Assembly: GCF_000315625.1 (NCBI RefSeq)
Contig: NW_005434673.1
Span: 1,190,799 to 1,254,798 of the forward strand
Direction of reading: 5' to 3'
Origin: Guillardia theta CCMP2712
Taxonomy: Eukaryota > Cryptophyceae > Pyrenomonadales > Geminigeraceae
Length of the DNA: 64,000 nt
Made by a program: the position numbers and the translations under genes. Below, one piece after another: positions 59,348 to 64,000 of this stretch. How positions within the stretch are numbered: the stretch's first letter is position 1; every line of letters starts with the position of its first letter. Under the pieces are notes generated by a model. That model was not told where the DNA came from and searched no databases. It saw nothing but the letters and a program-made list of their open reading frames with translations.

Positions 59348-62335
59348 CTACGCTCTGAGCATGTCGATCCTCCTCGCCAGGTTGATGTCTGCAGCTGTCA
59401 CCTGCTCCTCCAGTCATTTCACCGTCTCCTGCTGCTCCCCCTCCCTTCACCGCCCCCCCGCCCCCGGCCCCACTCCTTGGCGCCTGCCCCTCTCCTCGTC
59501 GCTCCTGCCCAACTTCACCTTTAGGTTCGCGAAGGTTCCGAGCTCGACACGCACGTGGCATCCATCTTCAAGACCGTCAGCCACAGCAGACGCGCGGACC
59601 AGCGTCTCACCCTCTTGCTCGCACTTGCTGGCGGAGTTGAGGAGGAGACTAGGATGATGGTTGGCGCGCTCGGAGAGGACAGCCACGTCATCGAGGAAGG
59701 CTGTGGCGTCAAGGAACGTCTTGAACTTGAAAGTCCTATTGCAACGTGAGAAAGTGAAGAGGATATAAGTATGAGGACGCTGATAATAATGAAGATGATC
59801 AGGAGGAGGAGGAGGAGGAGGAGGAGGAGGAGGAGGAGGAGCACCTCTGCAAGACTTCTCTGTTGGTGGAGGAGCAGGTGCCTGAGCTCCAAAGAGGGAC
59901 TGACTTCTTGACGTCCGCCATGCTCACAGGCGCGTACTTGCTGCTCTCAGTTGGCTCCTGCTTGTGCCTCTTCTCAAGGTCGCGCGTCCTTGCGCCTGCA
60001 CGACAGTTAGCATGAGGGGAGGAGGGAGGCTGTTGAGGGGAGAGAACAGCAGGAGGGGCGAGGAAGCGAGGAAGGGTAAGAAAAGGCACGGAAAGGTAGA
60101 TTGAGGATGAGGATTGAAAGGGCAAGGGGAATGGAAAAGAGATGGTAGTTGAGAAAGGATAAAGTAGAGGAGGAGGAGGAGGAGGAGGAGGAGGAGGAGG
60201 ACAGTGGAGCAGGAAGAACAAGAAAGTGGAGGAGGAAGGAGGAAATTACGGGCTTCAGCGAGCGTGACGACGTTGAGCGTCAGAGCAGCCGCACAGGTCG
60301 GGCCAACACCATGGGGTGTCGGCGTGAGGACTCGAGCGACGTCCGCGACGTCTTCCTGCACGTCGGGGAGGAGGGAGGAGAGCGAGGAAGAGAAGGTTGT
60401 GCCAACGTTGATAACGATCGCACCCTTCTTGACCATGTCCTTGGAGATGAGATGAGGAGAACCGGCACACACGAATAGCGTGTCTGCTTGCAAGCAGAGG
60501 CTTCTCAGCTCCTCCTCTGACGTCCTGCTGTGACAGACCGCCACCGTCGCGTCTGCCTGCATCAGAGCAAGAGCAAGAGGAGCGCCAAGTTTGCGGGAGC
60601 GGCCGACCACGACCGAGAGGCCGCGGGTAACGGAGGGCATGGCGCCAGAGCGGAGCAGGAGCTGCATCACTCCCTCTACAGTGCAAGGGAGGACGAGAGC
60701 TGTTGGCAGCGTCCAAGGAACCCGCGGAGGATGGCCGACCACCTCGTCCTTGCCGCTGAGCGAGAGATCGAGGCCAAGGTCGAGAGGAGGCTGGTAGATC
60801 CCCTGAGAGCCCAGGACGACGCCATGCTTGTTGGAGCCAGGGAGAAACCCTTCGGCGTCCACGTCTTTGCTGGCAACGATGACACTTCCAAGCAGCTCGG
60901 CGTCCAGCTGGGGCGGCAGGGGACGCTCGAGGAGGATGGCGTCTACCCCGTCGTCCCTGTTGAGTGACATGAGCGCGTCATGCACGCGCCCGAAGCTCGA
61001 GGACGCCGGGAGCTCGACCCTCCTCGTGTCAATCCCAACGGACTCGCAGAGGGCAGCCTTGTCAAACCAGGACCTCTCCTTTTCCGCGAAGAGCTTCAGA
61101 CGCGTCTGACCGTTGGGGTCCTTCTCCCCCACGTTCACGATGGCAAGGCAGGGCTTCCTTCCCGTCCTCGCTGCGATGGCAGCGGCGCGAGCGCCGGCCT
61201 CTTCCCGCATCATCGAGCTGACCCGCAGCCCGTCTTGGAGCAGAGACACGTCCACGCTCTGCTGCTCCTTCTCCTCTGGCCAGACCTTCTGGTCCAGCGA
61301 CAGCTGGACAGGAACGAAGGAGGAGGCGTATCCTCGAGCAGCCATGGCGTTCGACGCCTCCTGCCACCGATGGGGGTCGATGAGTCCGACCTTCTCCTCT
61401 CGTCCCTGCTCCACCACGTAGCCCAGCACGCGCTTCAGAGTGTCCAGCTGGAACTGGAACGAGTCAACCTCAGTCCCAGTCAGGCATCCCAGCTCCTCCC
61501 GCGCCTCTAGGACAGCCTCCGTCGCCTGCTCGGGCTTCTGCTGGGCCATCCTCCAGCCTTCTCGAGAGGCTCCGAGGAACTCACGGAGCGCTTGTCGCGC
61601 TGGGTCCAGCTGGAGGGTCTTCCTGGAGCAGAAGAGAACCTGAGAGTACCCGAGGGGCAAAAAGGAACGGCCGTTGCTGTCCTTGACCATGTCCTCGAGA
61701 CGGAGGACGTGTGGGGCCTCTCCCTTCAGGATCCTTTGCAGCTCCAGCAGCTCCATGCAGTCGTAGATCTGAATGGCGTCCACCTCCCCTGCCACCAGAG
61801 CCTCGACCTTCTTCTCCCTGCTCACCTCCAGGATCTCGACCTTCCTTGACAGCTGGCTGTCGGCATGAGACACGAGCGTGTGCATGAGCTCCATGCTGTC
61901 GACGTGCATCCCGATCCTCCTGCCCTCCATGTCCTTGAGATTCAGCTTCTTCAGGGAGGCGATGGCAAGAGGAGAAGAGTGAAAGACAGTCCCGAACGCC
62001 ATCGCCTTCACCCCCCTGGCGATCGCCGGGATGAGCACGTTCTGCTCCACTGTTCCCACAGCAATCTCTGCTTCCTTGCCTGCCTCTCTTCCTTTGCTGT
62101 TGTACATGGCCTGCATCCGACACACAAGCTCCGGCTCTTCACCTCCTGCTCCTTCCAGGGAACGAGTCAGGAGGACGCGTCAAGAGAAGGAGGAGCTACC
62201 TGAAGGCTTGAGCACGTTGCAGAGCAGCCCTCTCTGCTCAAAGAGGCCGAGCTTCTTTGCAACATGGATTCCCGCAAACTGAGCGGATGGAAAATAATCC
62301 AAGAACAGGTTGATGCTAGTCAATGACTTGTGCAT
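59348..62335 (-). CDS. three-domain fusion: THI5/NMT1-like + FolD (MTHFD) + pterin-carbinolamine dehydratase
   Basis: Five exons (62335-62200, 62136-60250, 59995-59845, 59735-59519, 59401-59348) give 814 residues. Residues 1-310 match SsuA/THI5-type proteins (LDYFPSAQFAGIHVAKKLGLFEQRG). Residues 345-675 are methylene-THF dehydrogenase/cyclohydrolase: NVGEKDP, ILLERPLP, KDVDAEGFLPGSNK, PCTVEGVMQLL, SVVVGRSRKLGAP, VAVCHSRT, GAIVINVGTTF and TPTPHGVGP. Residues 720-814 are a PCD/DCoH domain: TFKFKTFLDATAFLDDVAVLSERANHHP, then VRVELGTF and VTAADINLARRID. FolD makes 10-formyl-THF; PCD dehydrates 4a-hydroxy-pterins; THI5-like domains bind or make a thiamine pyrimidine unit. Together a folate/pterin role is inferred. 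No targeting peptide is evident. Confidence 0.88.
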
Positions 62336-62367
62336 GTTGTATTGTGGTTTCTTTCAGTGAAATGAAA

Positions 62368-62531
62368 GTGTTTTGATTTCTAGCGCGCTGGTTTCTTCGA
62401 CAGCGCAGGTACCTCAGAGCTTCGTCTTCTCTGTTCGATGAAAGAGAAGCTTTTCTTGCTAGCAACAAAGATTGTTGCGGTCGACGGAGTGTGTTTTGAT
62501 TTTTAAAGCGCTGGTTTCTTCGACAGCGCTG
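62368..62531. repeat. pair of about 42-bp direct repeats
   Basis: Copies at about 62368-62409 and 62491-62531 share GTGTTTTGATTT and GCGCTGGTTTCTTCGACAGC with small differences. They lie 33-200 bp upstream of the fusion gene start, on its 5' side. Confidence 0.8.
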
Positions 62532-62599
62532 CTTCGAAGCAAATCTGCAAGGAAAGACCATCTTTCGTAAGTATTGAGATAATTCCAAATCAAGCCTTA

Positions 62600-63044
62600 G
62601 GTACTCAACAAGTCAGCTAGTTATCTTGCAATCCCAAAAATCCTTTCCTTCTCTTCCCCGCCTTGGTTGTCAAACAATCCCGTCCTCCCAGGTATGTCCT
62701 CCATATCCCTTGGAGGACGTTGCTTCCAAACCTCTCACCTCTCCATCCTGATCCATCCTGATCCACCGTCTCCATCCTCTCCATCCTCCTGCTTCTATCC
62801 GTCGCCTCGCTCTCCCTTCCCTTCTCCTCCTCCCGTTCCTCATCTCTCGTGCACTCTGTGGCCTCATTGTGAGAGGGAAACACAGGGGTGGGAACACAGA
62901 GGGGGTAGGGGTGGTCATGGAGAAAAGGGGGGTGAAAATAAGTGTAATCATGGGGTGGGGTAGTAAAGTTATTACTTGGGGACGTCGTAATAATAACTTG
63001 CGAGATCCTGCAAAATAATTTATTCCATTATAAATGAGTTTAGC
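62600..63044. other. intergenic with a G-run tract
   Basis: No coding. GGGGGTAGGGG at 62901-62911 within G-runs at 62880-62965, again on the 5' side of a gene (the fusion gene). Confidence 0.4.
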
Positions 63045-63240
63045 AGGATTTCTAGCGGCCCCGGCTCCCGGACTCGCGGCTGACCGTTCAGTGAGTCCCG
63101 GGCCCGTCAGCGACCGTCCCGAGTCCGGGCCGGTAGGCGGCATCACTGACGGCCTTACCGACTCTGTGACGGTGACTCGGTGCCTGGCAGGGCCCAATGC
63201 CGACTGAGTGAGTCTACTCATCCGAGTCCCGCGGCCGCCA
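63045..63240. repeat. GC-rich patch 8
   Basis: Same style (GGCCGGTAGGCGG, GTGACGGTGACTCGG); ends within about 10 bp of the stop codon of the partial gene at 63249. Confidence 0.45.
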
Positions 63241-63248
63241 CCTTCCTC

Positions 63249-63540
63249 TCACGCGCTCCTGTACTTGTCCTCTTGCAGATTCTTCACGTAGCGATTCTTG
63301 GACAAGTTAAGGCAGCGGATGGTGAAGCGGCGATAGCTGCCATCATGGCCTGTTAGACGGCAGCAGGTGCGGGAGGGGGAGCAAGGGCCCATTAATAAGG
63401 AGGAGGAGGAGGAGGAGGAGGAGGAGGAGGAGGAGGAAGAGCAGGAGCAAGAACAGGAGGAGCAGAAGCAACAGGGGCATCAGCAGCAGCACACAGAAGC
63501 GTCACCTCTTCCACAGAGCTTTGTCCCATATGACATCCTT
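63249..63540 (-). CDS. 3' end of an unrecognised basic protein
   Basis: Two exons (63540-63506 and 63349-63249) join in phase. The encoded end runs RMSYGTKLCGRGHDGSYRR, then FTIRCLNLSKNRYVKNLQ and DKYRSA, stop TGA. It is basic and looks conserved (ribosomal or RNA-associated in feel) but I cannot name it. The 156-bp intron is a (CTC)n-type polypyrimidine tract on the coding strand. The gene continues upstream beyond 63540. Confidence 0.5.
63395..63437. repeat. (GGA)n microsatellite
   Basis: About 12 GGA units inside the intron of the partial minus-strand gene. A second array lies at about 63855-63892. Confidence 0.95.
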
Positions 63541-64000
63541 CTGAATATGAAGTTACCTCTGCTCATTCCTCCTCCCTTCCTCCCTCTTCCTCTTCCCTTC
63601 TTCCCCCATCATCTTCCTTGGATCCTTGCCGTACCCTCCTTCCTCTCCCTCCTCCTCCTTCCCCTCTCCCCCTTCTCCCTCTCTCCTTCTTGCTCTCCTC
63701 AACTCCCTCTCTCCCCTCTCACCCCGTCCAGCTGCGACGGCTTCCATGGGGACCACAACCAGGGGTGCCCCTCGTCCCTCACGCAGTCCTGAAGAGGAGG
63801 AAAAGGAAGTGGAGGGGAAGTAAGAGGAAATGAAGGAAAAGGAGAAATATGAGGGAGGAGGAGGAGGAGGAGGAGGAGGAGGAGGAGGAGGTGCATCGCA
63901 AGATGCAGGTGCATGTGCACTCCAGAAATAAAAAGAACTCATGGAGTTTCACTTCTGCCACCTCTAAACTTTAAGCAAAAAGATGATATGTCCGCATTGT

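Noticed and set aside
59799-60250. Leu-run extension of the FolD frame past 60250 and a Ser-run frame at 59799-60221
   Set aside because: They read through introns made of (CCT)n repeats; the spliced model keeps phase and yields a recognisable PCD domain.

Overview
The window reads as nuclear DNA of a secondary-plastid alga, most probably a cryptophyte close to Guillardia theta. This rests on sequence features and memory of that lineage, since no database search was possible. The genes are dense and spliced, and most introns are 43-56 bp with GT..AG ends. Several proteins start with a signal peptide followed by a transit-like stretch. There is a type-1 rhodopsin, and a starch/glycogen phosphorylase with a secretory leader, as expected where starch lies in the periplastidial compartment. 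Exon models were built by hand from splice signals and reading phase. Each full model given below closes to a whole number of codons.

Layout. 0-9.4 kb: a partial gene, a small membrane protein, a plastid-type unknown protein (-), a pfkB sugar kinase (+) and a 13-exon phosphorylase (-). 9.4-16.4 kb: G-run, AT-rich and GC-rich tracts around an acylated 11-residue-repeat protein and a secreted-type zinc-knuckle/RGG protein. 16.4-21.5 kb: a 19-exon bHLH-PAS regulator (+) meeting a rhodopsin (-) tail to tail. 22.0-30.5 kb: a Ty1/copia retrotransposon with near-identical LTRs but broken genes, inserted in a GC-rich patch. 31-34 kb: a secreted glycosidase-like protein and an acidic protein. 34.9-51.1 kb: one gene for a 5,325-residue adhesin-like protein, mostly in a single 14.8-kb exon. 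51-64 kb: a membrane protein, a rhomboid lacking its catalytic residues, a half-ferroportin ending in an EF-hand, an SRPBCC protein, a THI5-FolD-PCD fusion and a partial gene.

Three themes stand out. (1) Three proteins with secretory leaders carry an exact LRLRGG, the last six residues of ubiquitin, soon after the signal peptide. Three other leaders instead have Phe at the predicted cleavage site, the known stroma signal of red-lineage complex plastids. (2) Intergenic DNA falls into two kinds: GGGGTAGGG-rich tracts, mostly on the 5' side of genes, and very GC-rich patches of recurring words, mostly touching 3' ends. (3) Several enzymes have unusual architecture or lost active-site residues: the THI5-FolD-PCD fusion, the half-ferroportin with EF-hand, the pseudo-rhomboid and a rhodopsin with Trp at the proton-donor site.
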